Assembly (NCBI GenBank): GCA_947478725.1
Contig: CANJWZ010000004.1
Location: 1-64,000 of the forward strand
From: Comamonadaceae bacterium
GTDB taxonomy: Bacteria > Pseudomonadota > Gammaproteobacteria > Burkholderiales > Burkholderiaceae_C
Direction of reading: 5' to 3'
Length of the DNA: 64,000 nucleotides
In this document: positions 54,419 to 63,002 of the stretch, one piece after another
Layout of the letters: every line of letters begins with the position of its first letter
Position numbering within the stretch: position 1 is the first letter of the stretch
The notes under the pieces: generated by a model
Told to the model about the DNA's origin: nothing
The model's database searches: none
Seen by the model: only the letters and a program-made list of their open reading frames with translations
Position numbers and translations under genes: made by a program

Positions 54419-55042
54419 GTGGCACGTTACCTAGGCCCCAAGGCCAAACTGTCCCGCCGTGAAGGCACGGACCTCTTCTTAAAAAGCGCCCGTCGCGCTA
54501 TCGCTGACAAAGCCAAGTTTGACTCCAAGCCGGGTCAGCATGGTCGCACTTCTGGTACCCGTACATCAGACTTTGGTTTGCAATTACGCGAAAAGCAGAA
54601 GGTCAAGCGCATGTACGGCGTGCTGGAAAAGCAGTTCCGCCGTTACTTTGAAGAGGCCGATCGCCGCAAGGGAAACACGGGTGCCAACTTGTTGTTCATT
54701 CTTGAGTCGCGTCTTGACAATGTCGTGTACCGCATGGGTTTTGGCTCAACTCGCGCTGAGGCCCGTCAGTTGGTGTCTCACAAAGCCATCGTGGTTAATG
54801 GCGGTTCAGTCAATATACCTTCGTACATGGTCAAAGCCGGTGACGTGATCGCCGTGCGGGACAAGTCCAAAAAGCAGACTCGTGTCGCAGAAGCTCTGCA
54901 ACTCGCGACGCAAGTGGGCATGCCATCCTGGGTGGATGTGAGCATTGACAAAGGTGAAGGCACATTCAAGAAAGTGCCAGACCGTGACGAGTTCGCAGCT
55001 GACATCAACGAATCGTTGATCGTCGAGTTGTACTCACGCTAA
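54419..55042 (+). CDS. rpsD: 30S ribosomal protein S4
   Basis: The 207-residue protein starts with GTG 54419 ([18 protein letters not shown]) and contains the S4 RNA-binding domain ([20 protein letters not shown]). In E. coli S4 represses the alpha operon through an mRNA pseudoknot; no such structure was verified here. AAAGGAAA precedes the start. Confidence 0.97.
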   Translation: MARYLGPKAKLSRREGTDLFLKSARRAIADKAKFDSKPGQHGRTSGTRTSDFGLQLREKQKVKRMYGVLEKQFRRYFEEADRRKGNTGANLLFILESRLDNVVYRMGFGSTRAEARQLVSHKAIVVNGGSVNIPSYMVKAGDVIAVRDKSKKQTRVAEALQLATQVGMPSWVDVSIDKGEGTFKKVPDRDEFAADINESLIVELYSR

Positions 55043-55052
55043 TTTCGTTCCT

Positions 55053-55073
55053 GCGGCGTGCTTGTCACGCCGC
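55053..55073 (+). other. Stable hairpin between rpsD and rpoA
   Basis: GCGGCGTG, a five-base loop CTTGT, and CACGCCGC form an 8-bp GC-rich stem. TTCGTT before and AACGAA after it could extend the structure as an outer stem. It has no T run, so it is more likely an RNA processing or attenuation element than an intrinsic terminator. Confidence 0.5.
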
Positions 55074-55119
55074 CGGCCTTATCGGTGTAACGAACCGAGG
55101 GTATTGAGAGGAAGATTGC

Positions 55120-56109
55120 ATGCAGACTAATTTACTGAAACCAAAAACCATTCACGTCGAGCAACTGAGCGCTAACCGCGCAAAAGTGACGCTTGAGCCT
55201 TTCGAGCGTGGCTACGGCCACACGCTGGGTAACGCCCTGCGCCGCGTTTTGCTGTCATCCATGGTTGGCCACGCTGCCACCGAAGTGACCATTGCTGGTG
55301 TGTTGCACGAGTATTCGTCCATTGACGGTGTGCAGGAAGACGTCGTCAACATTCTCTTGAACCTCAAGGGGGTGGTGTTCAAACTCCACAACCGCGACGA
55401 AGTGACGCTGAGCTTGCGCAAAGATGGCGCTGGCCCTGTCACGGCTGCTGATATTCAAACGCCCCACGACGTTGAAATCATCAACCCTGAACACGTCATT
55501 GTGAACTTGTCGCAGGGCGGCAAAATTGACATGCAGATCAAGGTTGAAAACGGTCGTGGTTATGTGCCTGGCAACATTCGCCGCTATGGCGACGAGTCGA
55601 CCAAGTCCATCGGCCGCATTGTGCTGGACGCATCGTTCTCCCCTGTCAAGCGCGTGAGCTACATCGTTGAAAGCGCTCGCGTTGAGCAGCGCACCGATCT
55701 GGACAAGCTGGTTCTTGAGATCGAGACCAACGGCGCCGTCACCGCTGAAGATGCAGTTCGTGCCTCAGCCAAAATTCTGGTCGAGCAACTGGCTGTATTT
55801 GCCCAGCTTGAAGGTAATGAGTTGCCTGATTTCAACGCGCCAGTACAGCGCAGCTCGCAACAGTTTGACCCGATTTTGCTCCGTCCTGTCGATGAGCTTG
55901 AGTTGACGGTTCGTTCCGCCAACTGCCTGAAAGCTGAAAATATTTATTACATCGGCGACTTGATTCAGCGCACTGAAAACGAGTTGCTCAAGACACCGAA
56001 CTTGGGTCGCAAATCGCTCAATGAAATCAAGGAAGTGCTTGCGTCCCGCGGCTTGACGCTGGGTATGCGTCTTGAAAGCTGGCCGCCTGCTGGTCTTGAC
56101 AAGCACTGA
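55120..56109 (+). CDS. rpoA: RpoA, RNA polymerase alpha subunit
   Basis: The 329-residue alpha subunit has the N-terminal assembly domain ([20 protein letters not shown] at 28-47) and the C-terminal domain that contacts activators and UP elements ([19 protein letters not shown] and [20 protein letters not shown]). Length equals E. coli RpoA. Confidence 0.98.
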   Translation: MQTNLLKPKTIHVEQLSANRAKVTLEPFERGYGHTLGNALRRVLLSSMVGHAATEVTIAGVLHEYSSIDGVQEDVVNILLNLKGVVFKLHNRDEVTLSLRKDGAGPVTAADIQTPHDVEIINPEHVIVNLSQGGKIDMQIKVENGRGYVPGNIRRYGDESTKSIGRIVLDASFSPVKRVSYIVESARVEQRTDLDKLVLEIETNGAVTAEDAVRASAKILVEQLAVFAQLEGNELPDFNAPVQRSSQQFDPILLRPVDELELTVRSANCLKAENIYYIGDLIQRTENELLKTPNLGRKSLNEIKEVLASRGLTLGMRLESWPPAGLDKH

Positions 56110-56205
56110 TAAAACGTCATCCCAGACGGAATGACGATGAGCAAGAAAAGGGCAGTACCTGATACGGCTGCCTAAAATTAAAGAGTATTTAAAAGGAAAC
56201 TCATC

Positions 56206-56604
56206 ATGCGCCACGGACACGGACTACGTAAACTCAATCGAACCAGCGAGCACCGCCTCGCCATGCTGCGCAATATGATGAATTCGCTGCTGCAGCACGA
56301 AGCCATCAAAACGACTCTGCCCAAGGCCAAGGAGCTGCGCCGCGTGGTTGAGCCGATGATCACGCTGGCCAAAGAGCCAACGCTGGCCAACAAGCGCCTG
56401 GCCTTTGACCGTCTGCGTGACCGCGACATGGTGGTCAAGTTGTTTGCTGAACTTGGACCACGCTACAAAACCCGTCCGGGCGGTTACACACGTATCCTGA
56501 AAATGGGTTTCCGTGTCGGTGACAACGCACCGATGGCACTGGTCGAACTGGTGGACCGTCCTGATGTGGATGCCACTACTGCTGAAGCGGTGAAAGCCGA
56601 GTAA
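56206..56604 (+). CDS. rplQ: 50S ribosomal protein L17
   Basis: The 132-residue protein starts [20 protein letters not shown] and ends after the L17 signature [20 protein letters not shown]. It is the last ribosomal gene of the alpha operon and is followed 18 bp later by tRNA-fMet. Confidence 0.97.
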   Translation: MRHGHGLRKLNRTSEHRLAMLRNMMNSLLQHEAIKTTLPKAKELRRVVEPMITLAKEPTLANKRLAFDRLRDRDMVVKLFAELGPRYKTRPGGYTRILKMGFRVGDNAPMALVELVDRPDVDATTAEAVKAE

Positions 56605-56606
56605 GC

Positions 56607-56612
56607 TATAAT
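56607..56612 (+). promoter_or_regulatory. Consensus -10 (TATAAT) directly upstream of tRNA-fMet
   Basis: A perfect TATAAT begins 16 bp before the mature 5' end of the tRNA, just after the rplQ stop. No good -35 is seen 16-18 bp upstream inside rplQ. It may drive the tRNA separately from the alpha operon and possibly the bch genes behind it. Confidence 0.4.
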
Positions 56613-56622
56613 CTCAATATAC

Positions 56623-56699
<77 letters not shown>

Positions 56700-56724
56700 A
56701 TTTTCTGGTGAGTCTCACCAGACC

Positions 56725-56751
56725 AAAACGCCTACATCACGTAGGCGTTTT
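56725..56751 (+). terminator. Intrinsic terminator after tRNA-fMet
   Basis: AAAACGCCTAC, loop ATCAC and GTAGGCGTTTT form an 11-bp stem with a T-rich end, also able to work in reverse. A smaller hairpin (CTGGTGA/TCACCAG) precedes it at about 56705-56722. The bchI start codon is only 34 bp beyond, so this structure separates the ribosomal/tRNA unit from the bch genes. Confidence 0.8.
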
Positions 56752-56784
56752 GCGTTGGGGAACCCCTTAAACAAACCGTTTTGC

Positions 56785-57801
56785 ATGGCAATATCGTTTC
56801 CTTTTTCTGCAATTGTGGGTCAAGACGAAATGAAGCTGGCGATTTTGATCGCTGCCGTTGATCCGGCTATTGGGGGCATTTTGGTGTTTGGTGACCGTGG
56901 CACCGGTAAATCAACTGCCGTCAGGGCGCTGGCCGCGCTGCTGCCCAAGATGCGCGCCGTTGTCGGTTGTCCTTACAACAGCGACCCGGCTCGTCCTTAT
57001 CTTGAGGAGGGCGCTGAGGTTCCCAAAGCCACGATTAAAAGTCATCTGATCACCGTGCCAGTGGTCGATTTGCCCTTGGGAGCAACCGAGGACCGCGTGG
57101 TCGGTGCGCTTGACCTGGAGCGCGCTTTGTCCCAAGGGGTCAAAGCCTTTGAGCCAGGCCTGTTGGCGCGTGCCAATCGTGGATTTCTGTACATCGACGA
57201 AGTCAACTTGCTGGAAGACCATTTGGTGGACTTGCTGATTGACGTGGCTGCCTCGGGCGAGAACGTGGTCGAGCGCGAAGGCCTGAGTGTTCGTCATCCA
57301 GCTCGCTTTGTCCTGGTGGGCAGTGGCAACCCTGAAGAAGGCGAACTGCGCCCGCAGTTGCTCGACCGTTTCGGTTTGTCGGTTGAAGTGAAAACGCCGA
57401 CCGACTTGGCCGGGCGTGTTGAAGTTGTCAAGCGCCGTGATGCGTTTGAACATGACCCCGCAGCGTTTACAGAGCAGTGGAAGAAAGAAGACGAAAAAAC
57501 GCGTAGACGTATCGTTGCGGGCCGCAGCCGCCTGGACGCTGTACAAATCAGCGATGCAGCTCGCGAGCGCGCCGCGCAGCTGTGCATGGCCTTAGGCACT
57601 GACGGCTTGCGCGGGGACTTGACGCTGATTCGCGCTGCGCGTGCTTATTCCGCGCTAATAGGCGACGCGGCCATCACAGACGTGCATTTCAAACGCATTG
57701 CCGCCCCTGCGCTGCGCCACCGCTTGCGCCGTAACCCCCTGGATGATTCTGGTTCTACCGTCCGTGTTGACCGGGCAGTGGCCGAGCTGATGGGCGACTG
57801 A
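56785..57801 (+). CDS. bchI: BchI, magnesium chelatase ATPase subunit I
   Basis: BchI is the AAA+ ATPase of the magnesium chelatase that inserts Mg into protoporphyrin IX, the committed step of bacteriochlorophyll synthesis. The 338-residue protein begins MAISFPFSAIVGQDEMKLAI. It has Walker A GDRGTGKST (36-44), Walker B FLYIDEVNLL near 133, and sensor/arginine-finger regions GSGNPEEGELRPQLLDRFGL. ATG 56785 is preferred over an upstream in-frame GTG within the terminator region. There is no clear Shine-Dalgarno and no PpsR-type TGT-N12-ACA site upstream. It overlaps bchD by one base. Confidence 0.95.
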   Translation: MAISFPFSAIVGQDEMKLAILIAAVDPAIGGILVFGDRGTGKSTAVRALAALLPKMRAVVGCPYNSDPARPYLEEGAEVPKATIKSHLITVPVVDLPLGATEDRVVGALDLERALSQGVKAFEPGLLARANRGFLYIDEVNLLEDHLVDLLIDVAASGENVVEREGLSVRHPARFVLVGSGNPEEGELRPQLLDRFGLSVEVKTPTDLAGRVEVVKRRDAFEHDPAAFTEQWKKEDEKTRRRIVAGRSRLDAVQISDAARERAAQLCMALGTDGLRGDLTLIRAARAYSALIGDAAITDVHFKRIAAPALRHRLRRNPLDDSGSTVRVDRAVAELMGD

Positions 57802-59639
57802 TGAGCGGATTGGTCGCAGCCTTGTTTGCTGTCGATCCCTGCGGTTTGGGTGGTGTCGCCTTGCGCTCATCGGCTTGTCAATCGCGCGACGATTGGCTGG
57901 CGCTGTTGAAAAAACTGCTCCCGGCGGGCACACCGCAGCGCCGGATCCCGCTCAACATCAATGATGCTGCCTTGCTGGGCGGTCTGGACCTGGGCGCCAC
58001 ACTGAGCGCAGGTCGTCCCATTGCACAGCAGGGCGTGCTGGCTCATGCAGATGGTGGTGTGGTGCTGCTGGCCATGGCAGAGCGTTTGCCAGTCGCGACC
58101 GCTGCACGGCTAGCAGCTGTGCTGGACACGCAGCAAGTCGCCATAGAGCGCGACGGCCTGGCGCTTCAATTGCCTGCACGCCTGGGGGTGGTCGCGCTGG
58201 ACGAAGGTCTGGCCGACGACGAGCAAGTGCCCGCGGCGCTGCTGGACCGGCTGGCGTTCTTGGTCAGGCTCAAGGGCCGCGATCAAGACGACGAAGACAG
58301 CGACTGGCAGGCCAAAGACATTGCTTTCGCCAGAGAAATTTTGCCCCGCATCAGTGTGTCAGATGACGTTGTACAAGCCTTGTGCGCCGCTGCTTTGGCG
58401 CTGGGTGTGTACTCGTTGCGTGCGCCTATTTTTGCCATCAAGGTCGCGCGATGCGCGGCAGCGCTCGATGGCCTTCTGGAGGTCAATGAGGCGCATACCG
58501 CGCTGGCAGCGCGACTGGTGCTGGCGCCGCGTGCAACCCAATTGCCGCCCGCCCAAGTTGAACCCGAACAACAGCCGCAGCCTGGCGAAGAGCCCGACGA
58601 CACGCCAACCGATCAGCAAAACGAACAAGGCGAGCAAGCAGACGAGCAACAAGACAACAAGCAGGATGAGTCAAAAGACCAGCCCGACACGCCGCCTGAC
58701 GCGCCCCCTCCCCCTGACGAGCAAGAGATCAGTCACAGCGAAGCCCTCGCCGAAAGCGTGCTGGAGGCGGCCCAGTCTGCGATTCCGGAAGGCCTGCTGG
58801 CCGCGCTGCAAGTGGGCCAGACGGCCAAGGCGCGTGCCCAGGCTGCCGGCCGCTCGGGTGCAGTGCAAAAAAGTCAGACCCGTGGCCGGCCGATGGGCGC
58901 CAGGCGAGGCGAGCCACGTTCAGGCGCGCGCCTGAACGTGATTGAAACATTGCGCGCCGCCGCGCCCTGGCAAAAGCTGCGTGAACGCCAAAACCCGACA
59001 CCGCCTGATGCAACACGTAAACGCATCCACGTGCGGCGCGAAGACTTCCACGTCACCCGCTTCAAGCAGGTGGGGCAAACCACCACGCTGTTTGTGGTGG
59101 ATGCATCGGGCTCGTCCGCATTGAATCGGCTGGCTGAAGCCAAAGGCGCCGTTGAACTGTTGTTGGCCGATTGTTACGTGCGGCGTGACCAGGTGGCGGT
59201 GCTGGCTTTTCGCGGTAAAACTGCCGAGCTGCTGCTGCCGCCGACCCGCTCGCTGGCGCGCGCCAAGCGCAGCCTGGGCGCTCTGCCCGGCGGCGGCGGA
59301 ACACCGCTGGCCACAGCCATTGATGCCGCACGTGATCTGGCGGACCTGATCAGCCGCCGGGGCGAAACCCCCATCATCGTGCTGCTGACCGACGGGCGCG
59401 CCAACATTGCGCGTGACGGCTCTCCGGGCCGCGCCAAAGCTGTAGAAGATGCCATCGCGGCTGCCCGGCAGATGCGGCTGGCAGGCATCACCGCCTTGTT
59501 GCTGGACACATCACCTCAGCCGCAGCCTGCTGCGCAAGCTCTTGCCACCGAGATGGGCGCAGCCTATGTGCCGCTGCCCTATGCCGGTGCGCAGGCGGTG
59601 TCACGGGTGGTGCAGTTGGCCAGCACATCGGCCAGATAG
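57801..59639 (+). CDS. bchD: BchD, magnesium chelatase subunit D
   Basis: BchD forms the hexameric platform with BchI that drives BchH. The 612-residue protein has a degenerate AAA+ N-terminal half and an acidic, Pro/Gln-rich linker at about 248-312 (repeated EQQ/DEQ/DDTP-type sequence). A C-terminal von Willebrand A/integrin-I domain follows with an intact metal-ion site: D434-A-S-G-S (VVDASGSS) and LLTDGRANIA. The start codon uses the A of the bchI stop TGA, so the two are translationally coupled. Confidence 0.95.
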   Translation: MSGLVAALFAVDPCGLGGVALRSSACQSRDDWLALLKKLLPAGTPQRRIPLNINDAALLGGLDLGATLSAGRPIAQQGVLAHADGGVVLLAMAERLPVATAARLAAVLDTQQVAIERDGLALQLPARLGVVALDEGLADDEQVPAALLDRLAFLVRLKGRDQDDEDSDWQAKDIAFAREILPRISVSDDVVQALCAAALALGVYSLRAPIFAIKVARCAAALDGLLEVNEAHTALAARLVLAPRATQLPPAQVEPEQQPQPGEEPDDTPTDQQNEQGEQADEQQDNKQDESKDQPDTPPDAPPPPDEQEISHSEALAESVLEAAQSAIPEGLLAALQVGQTAKARAQAAGRSGAVQKSQTRGRPMGARRGEPRSGARLNVIETLRAAAPWQKLRERQNPTPPDATRKRIHVRREDFHVTRFKQVGQTTTLFVVDASGSSALNRLAEAKGAVELLLADCYVRRDQVAVLAFRGKTAELLLPPTRSLARAKRSLGALPGGGGTPLATAIDAARDLADLISRRGETPIIVLLTDGRANIARDGSPGRAKAVEDAIAAARQMRLAGITALLLDTSPQPQPAAQALATEMGAAYVPLPYAGAQAVSRVVQLASTSAR

Positions 59640-59663
59640 CGCCAGATACACCCCGACAAGGCC

Positions 59664-60584
59664 ATGATCCAACGACTGAACTGGGAGAGCGACGGTTTCA
59701 AATGGCCGCACCGCCAACACAGCCGGTTTGTGCAAGCCGCTGGGCTGCGCTGGCATATCCAGCAGTTCGATTCAGGACTTTCTGCTGCGCCCACGGCACT
59801 TTTGATTCACGGCACAGGCGCATCCACCCATTCCTGGCGTGGCCTTGCGCCCTTGTTGGCACCGTATTTCAAGGTGCTGTCGCTTGATTTACCCGGCCAC
59901 GCCTTCACCGGCATGCCGTCAGGTGGTGCCAGCTCATCGCAACTGTCATTGCCTGGTATGGCCAAAGCGATTGGCGAGTTGCTGGTGTTGCTTGATGTCA
60001 GCCCCACGCTGGTGATTGGCCATTCAGCCGGTGCTGCCCTGGCGGTGCGCATGGCACTCGACGGCTTGGCCCGTCCAGACAACATCGTCAGCATCAACGG
60101 CGCTTTGCAGCCTCTGGGCGGGCTGGCCGGACAGGTGTTTTCGCCGGTGGCCAAGCTGATGTCGGCGCTGCCCTTTGTGCCTTCGCTGTTTGCCTGGCAA
60201 GCCACGCACCCCAGCGTGTTGCAAAAGCTGATCGACAGCACCGGCTCGCGTCTGGATGCCGAGGGCATGGCGCTGTATGGCCAGCTGGTCAGCAACACCG
60301 GCCACGCCGCAGGCGCGCTGGGCATGATGGCCAACTGGGACTTGCCGCAACTGGCGACTGACCTGCCGCGCCTGACGGTTCCGCTCAGCCTGATTGTGGG
60401 CAGCCAGGACCACACGGTGCAGCCACGCCAGGCCGAGCAATTGGTGGCCTTGTGGCCCGCAAGGTCTGCTTGTGCGCGGCCGCAGCTGATCAATTTACCC
60501 GGTCTGGGCCATCTGGCACATGAAGAGCGGCCAGACCTGGTCGCGGCGCACATCTTTCAGCAACTCGGGTTAGTATCAAACTGA
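59664..60584 (+). CDS. bchO: BchO, alpha/beta-hydrolase magnesium chelatase accessory protein
   Basis: The 306-residue alpha/beta hydrolase has the oxyanion segment LLIHGTGASTHSW, a nucleophile serine in IGHSAGAALAVRMAL and the acid/histidine region GSQDHTVQP and PGLGHLAHEE. The BchO family regularly follows bchI-bchD in photosynthesis gene clusters; its precise role is not settled. It starts 24 bp after bchD. The order bchI-bchD-bchO identifies the trio, although no other photosynthesis gene is in view. Confidence 0.92.
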   Translation: MIQRLNWESDGFKWPHRQHSRFVQAAGLRWHIQQFDSGLSAAPTALLIHGTGASTHSWRGLAPLLAPYFKVLSLDLPGHAFTGMPSGGASSSQLSLPGMAKAIGELLVLLDVSPTLVIGHSAGAALAVRMALDGLARPDNIVSINGALQPLGGLAGQVFSPVAKLMSALPFVPSLFAWQATHPSVLQKLIDSTGSRLDAEGMALYGQLVSNTGHAAGALGMMANWDLPQLATDLPRLTVPLSLIVGSQDHTVQPRQAEQLVALWPARSACARPQLINLPGLGHLAHEERPDLVAAHIFQQLGLVSN

Positions 60585-60591
60585 GACGAGG

Positions 60592-60656
60592 CTTGCTATC
60601 AATACAAGAGCTGATGGCCCTTGTATATATTGGCCTTCGGGCGTATTTAAATGGGT
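60592..60656 (-). repeat. Dispersed ~60-bp repeat, copy H (intergenic)
   Basis: Inverted copy: on the minus strand it reads AAATACGCCCGAAGGCCAAT, ATATACAAGGGCCATCAGCT, CTTGTATTGATAGC. It aligns with copy G over its whole length. It lies between the convergent bchO and ccmI genes. Confidence 0.72.
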
Positions 60657-60743
60657 TAAAACGGCCGTTTTCAGACATCAACACAGGCTTTGGACAGCTG
60701 TGTACGCAAGCGGCTATAGAAATAACAGCAACCCCGCAGCGCC

Positions 60744-61994
60744 TCAGGGCTGAACGGCGTCAATCACAAGCGTCAATTTGCCGCCGCCTGCCTTGACGGG
60801 TGCGCTTTGGCCGACCAGATCGCCGCTTTGAGGCAGGGCGTTGCCAGACTTGGACACCCGAGCCCCGACGACGACCAGCTCAAACTTGGAGAGTTTGAGT
60901 TCGTCTGACATGGCGGTGCTGTCGTCCAGCGTGAAGGTGATCGGCAGCTCGCTGGCTTTGCGCTTCAAAATGGCCAGCGGCATACGCGGGCCTTGCGAGG
61001 CTCGGGCGAAGATGAAAACGGTGTCGTCCGGAGCAACTTTACTTTTCATGGCGGCTGACAAGCTGACAACGCCTTGAATGTTGGCGGCAACCAGAGCGGG
61101 TGTTGGCGCTGCCTTGGCGACTGCTGGCGAGATGCCTGTTTGACCCAAGGCGAGCCGCGCCTCCTCAACGCTGCTGGCCAGGCCTTTGGCAAAGTCGCTG
61201 CCCGGTGGCGCCAGCCCTTGGGCCTTGGTCCAAAACTGAACCGCCTTGGCAAACTCTTTTTTCTCAAACGCGGCGCTACCCGCCAAAGCCAGGGCTTTCA
61301 GGTTGTTCGGGTCCAGCACCAGCGCACGCTCAAACAGTTTGGTGGGCTCGCCCAGCATGCTCTGGCCTTGCAGCATGGCCACCACGTCGGCGTGATCGGC
61401 CAGCATCTGGGCGTTGCCGGGGTTCAGCTCCACCGCGCGCTTGTAGGCTTTGTTGGCTTCAGGAAACTTTTGCATGGCTGCATAGGACCGGGCCAGCATT
61501 TCCCAGGCCTTGGGGTCGGGCGTCTGGTTGGCGGGCACGGCCTCCAGGCGGGCGGCAAATGCGTTGACCATCGCCTCAATCTGCTCAGGTGTGGACTCAG
61601 TGTCGGCCTTGGCCTGCAGATTAAGGGGGTCCAGCGCCTGGATATTGCCCAAAAAGCCGTAAATACCGACTGCCAGCAACGGGATGGTCAAGCCAAGCGC
61701 CCAGGCAGTACGTTTTGACCTGGCTGGGGCCACGGCAGTTTCAGGCGCGCTTTCTTCTTCAAGGGCGCGGCGTTCAATCTCACTTTTTGCAAGCGCCAAT
61801 TGGTCGGCATTGATGCTGCCCGCTGCAAAGTCGGCATCAAGCTGCGTGAGCTGGCTGCGCAGAACGGACAGATTGGCCTGGGCTGCGGTGTCAGTCGGGT
61901 TTTCGCTGTCGATTTTTGACCTGAGCAAGGCTGGCAAAAGCAGCACAAGGGCCAACACCAGCAGCAAGGCGGCAGATATCCAGAAAGCGATCAT
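60744..61994 (-). CDS. ccmI: CcmI (CycH), cytochrome c maturation apocytochrome chaperone
   Basis: The 416-residue protein has two membrane helices near the N-terminus (about 3-25 and 93-115) around a cytosolic leucine-zipper-like region, then periplasmic TPR repeats (WEMLARSYAAMQKFPEANKA, AQMLADHADVVAMLQG) and a C-terminal domain. CcmI presents apocytochromes to the CcmF/H haem lyase. It is the last gene of the minus-strand ccm operon, 3 bp after ccmH. Confidence 0.92.
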   Translation of the reverse strand: MIAFWISAALLLVLALVLLLPALLRSKIDSENPTDTAAQANLSVLRSQLTQLDADFAAGSINADQLALAKSEIERRALEEESAPETAVAPARSKRTAWALGLTIPLLAVGIYGFLGNIQALDPLNLQAKADTESTPEQIEAMVNAFAARLEAVPANQTPDPKAWEMLARSYAAMQKFPEANKAYKRAVELNPGNAQMLADHADVVAMLQGQSMLGEPTKLFERALVLDPNNLKALALAGSAAFEKKEFAKAVQFWTKAQGLAPPGSDFAKGLASSVEEARLALGQTGISPAVAKAAPTPALVAANIQGVVSLSAAMKSKVAPDDTVFIFARASQGPRMPLAILKRKASELPITFTLDDSTAMSDELKLSKFELVVVGARVSKSGNALPQSGDLVGQSAPVKAGGGKLTLVIDAVQP

Positions 61995-61997
61995 GTT

Positions 61998-62462
61998 TTA
62001 ATTTGGAGGTGGGTTGGCCAGCAGCTCTCTGGCTTTGGCGATGTCGGCGTCGCTCAATGCCGCAGGCTGGACGCTGCGCCTGCGCCGCCTGACGTTCAGC
62101 ACCAGCATCAGCAGGGCAATTGCCAGCAACGTAAACGGCCCCAGCCACAGCAGCACGGTGGTGGTTTTAAGCGGTGGACGGTACAACACAAAGTCGCCGT
62201 AACGCTCGACCATGAAATCCAGAATCTGCCTTTGCGACTGGCCCTGCGTGAGCTTGATGCGGATCTGGTTTTTCAGGTCAACCGCCAGATCGGCATGCGA
62301 CGCGGCTATGGTTTCGTTTTGGCAGACGAGACAACGCAGCTCTTCGGCAATCACCATCATGCGGGCTTCAAGGGCCGGGTCTGCCGATGTGTTGGCCGCG
62401 ACTTTGGCTAGCGCATTCAAGCTTGAGCAGATCAACAAGGCGATGAAGAGATACCTGAGCAT
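61998..62462 (-). CDS. ccmH: CcmH (CcmL), thiol-redox component of cytochrome c haem lyase
   Basis: The 154-residue protein has a signal peptide, the redox motif LRCLVCQN (C44, C47) characteristic of CcmH, the following helix SHADLAVDLKNQIR, and one transmembrane segment near residues 103-123. It keeps apocytochrome cysteines reduced for haem attachment. It abuts ccmG by one base. Confidence 0.95.
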   Translation of the reverse strand: MLRYLFIALLICSSLNALAKVAANTSADPALEARMMVIAEELRCLVCQNETIAASHADLAVDLKNQIRIKLTQGQSQRQILDFMVERYGDFVLYRPPLKTTTVLLWLGPFTLLAIALLMLVLNVRRRRRSVQPAALSDADIAKARELLANPPPN

Positions 62463-63002
62463 TTAACCGGCCGAGAGTTTTTTAACCAGCGGCAAAATCG
62501 TGTCCCGCAATGCCTCGGGCGTGACCGGGCCAATCTGCTTGTAGCGAATCACGCCCTGCTTGTCGACCACAAAGGTCTCGGGCACACCGTACACGCCCAG
62601 GTCAATCCCTACCAGGCCGTCAGCATCGACGAGTGACTGCACATAAGGGTTGCCAAAATTGGCCAGCCAGGCCACCGCCGCAGGCGACTTGTCTTTGTAG
62701 TTCAAGCCGTAGATGGACACCTGCTTGGTTTTGGAAAGTTCGACCAGTACCGGGTGCTCAATGCGGCAGGCCACGCACCACGATGCCCAGACGTTGAGCA
62801 GCCAGACCTGGCCCAGCATGTCTTGCGCGGCGATGGTCTTGTCGGGTTGGCTCAATACCGCCAACTTGAATTGAGGCAGCGGTTTGTTGATCAGGGGCGA
62901 GGGTACTTCACGCGGATTCAGCGTCAGGCCAATGGCTAAAAAGCCAACCAGCACGATAAAAATACCCAGCGGCAGGAACCGCTTGAAGGTGGTGCTGCTC
63001 AT
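62463..63002 (-). CDS. ccmG: CcmG (DsbE), thioredoxin-like thiol:disulfide interchange protein
   Basis: The 179-residue membrane-anchored periplasmic thioredoxin has an N-terminal anchor (about 10-28) and the active site NVWASWCVACRIEHP (C76, C79). The acidic CcmG groove region GVYGVPETFVVDKQG is also present. It reduces CcmH/apocytochrome cysteines. The start codon overlaps the ccmF stop by one base. Confidence 0.95.
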   Translation of the reverse strand: MSSTTFKRFLPLGIFIVLVGFLAIGLTLNPREVPSPLINKPLPQFKLAVLSQPDKTIAAQDMLGQVWLLNVWASWCVACRIEHPVLVELSKTKQVSIYGLNYKDKSPAAVAWLANFGNPYVQSLVDADGLVGIDLGVYGVPETFVVDKQGVIRYKQIGPVTPEALRDTILPLVKKLSAG

